Shown here: positions 63,580 to 64,000 of the stretch, piece by piece
How the letters are laid out: each line of letters opens with the position of its first letter
How positions within the stretch are numbered: position 1 is the stretch's first letter
Origin: Cyanoderma ruficeps
Taxonomy: Eukaryota; Chordata; Aves; Passeriformes; Timaliidae
Length of the DNA stretch: 64,000 bases
Reading direction: 5' to 3'
Assembly: GCA_008694505.1 (NCBI GenBank)
Contig: VZDJ01000219.1
Span: 2,086,526 to 2,150,525, forward strand
The notes under the pieces: generated by a model
The model's database searches: none
Seen by the model: the letters and a program-made list of their open reading frames with translations, nothing else
Told to the model about the DNA's origin: nothing
Program-made: the position numbers and the translations under genes

Positions 63580-63900
63580 GGTAATACTCAACAATGAGAT
63601 AGAAATCAGGAGTAGAGGTCGGGTTTATTCAACAGAATATAAATACCCAGGAAACAAAAAACAACCAACCAAAATCCCACAACACATAACAAGCAGAACA
63701 TACACAGAACAAGATTAAGCATCGCACAACACACAAGTTCTAAACTAGGTTCTAAGTTTACAAAGAATACAGTTTAAGCAAAATAAAAAACCTTACGTAT
63801 TAGAGAGTTCTTTGTCTCAGCCAGCTGCTGCCAGCTTGTCTGTCTGTCTTTCAATTTCTCAGAAAGGTGTGTGTGAAAATCTAAATGAAATAAAACAAAT
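63580..63900 (-). mobile_element. Probable LTR fragment, antisense
   Basis: On the minus strand the sequence has a T/G-rich body, then GGGTATTTATATTCTGTTG (TATA-like), then GAATAAACCC (AATAAA, complement of about 63,627-63,632), followed by a TC-rich stretch ending near GTTGAGTATTACC. This order resembles the R-U5 end of avian LTRs. The upstream part has long GT/T-rich words typical of such elements. It does not match the other LTRs in the window. Its 5' limit may lie beyond 63,900, and no terminal duplication could be checked. Confidence 0.4.
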
Positions 63901-64000
63901 AACATTTTAGAGATGGCTCTTCTTCTTTTCTTCAATTCCACTCACCTTTGGTGCAACACAGCCACCAGAATGTTTCACCTCCTCCCACCCAAAGCAATAG
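63901..64000. other. Window end, nothing recognised
   Basis: A short AT/CT-rich segment; it may still belong to the antisense LTR to the left. Confidence 0.4.

Noticed and set aside
1..64000. CRISPR arrays, bacterial operons or phage genes
   Set aside because: No spaced direct repeats, no long packed frames and no ribosome-binding-site pattern; CR1 and LTR fragments point to a bird nuclear genome.

Overview
The window looks like non-coding nuclear DNA from a bird, probably a songbird. I found no gene I can support. The sequence is AT-rich, stops are dense in all six frames, and the longest open frame is about 135 codons, roughly what chance gives at this length and composition. There are no operons, rRNA or tRNA genes, CRISPR arrays or bacterial-style signals. 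The bird assignment rests on two fragments that match the 3' end of the avian CR1 LINE (near 27.7 and 52.4 kb) and on two related LTR-type sequences with retroviral promoter and poly(A) layout (near 7.3-7.8 and 36.4-36.8 kb). All are recognised by memory of the families, not by a database search.

Layout. 0-7 kb: featureless AT-rich DNA with one GC-richer patch (3.8-4.0 kb) holding a perfect short hairpin. 7.3-7.8 kb: minus-strand solo LTR. 8.8-25.6 kb: mostly unique sequence with several blocks that have the texture of conserved non-coding elements (CNEs), such as homeodomain/PBX-like motifs and CpGs kept in AT-rich DNA. This part also holds a possible old minus-strand LTR near 16.4-17.0 kb, a GC-rich patch at 18.4-18.8 kb and a few microsatellites. 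27.2-27.8 kb: an 18-bp minisatellite followed by a CR1 fragment. 31.5 kb: an A/C-rich simple repeat. 36.4-36.8 kb: plus-strand LTR related to the first. 40.0 and 44.4 kb: two copies of the same ~145-bp block, about 4.3 kb apart in the same orientation; this is the clearest unexplained structure here. 45-51 kb: more CNE-like blocks and a 33-bp tandem duplication. 52.4 kb: second CR1 fragment. 52.5-61 kb: featureless. 61.4 kb: a (TA)15(CA)5 microsatellite. 63.6 kb to the end: a probable antisense LTR fragment.

Interpretation. The window fits either the inside of a very large intron or a gene desert next to a developmental regulator; the sequence alone cannot decide, and I name no neighbouring gene. 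The CNE calls are based on appearance and need a cross-species alignment. Two isolated 'n' bases (23,246 and 61,896) are single-base uncertainties next to AT repeats. I did not find a convincing new multi-gene system.
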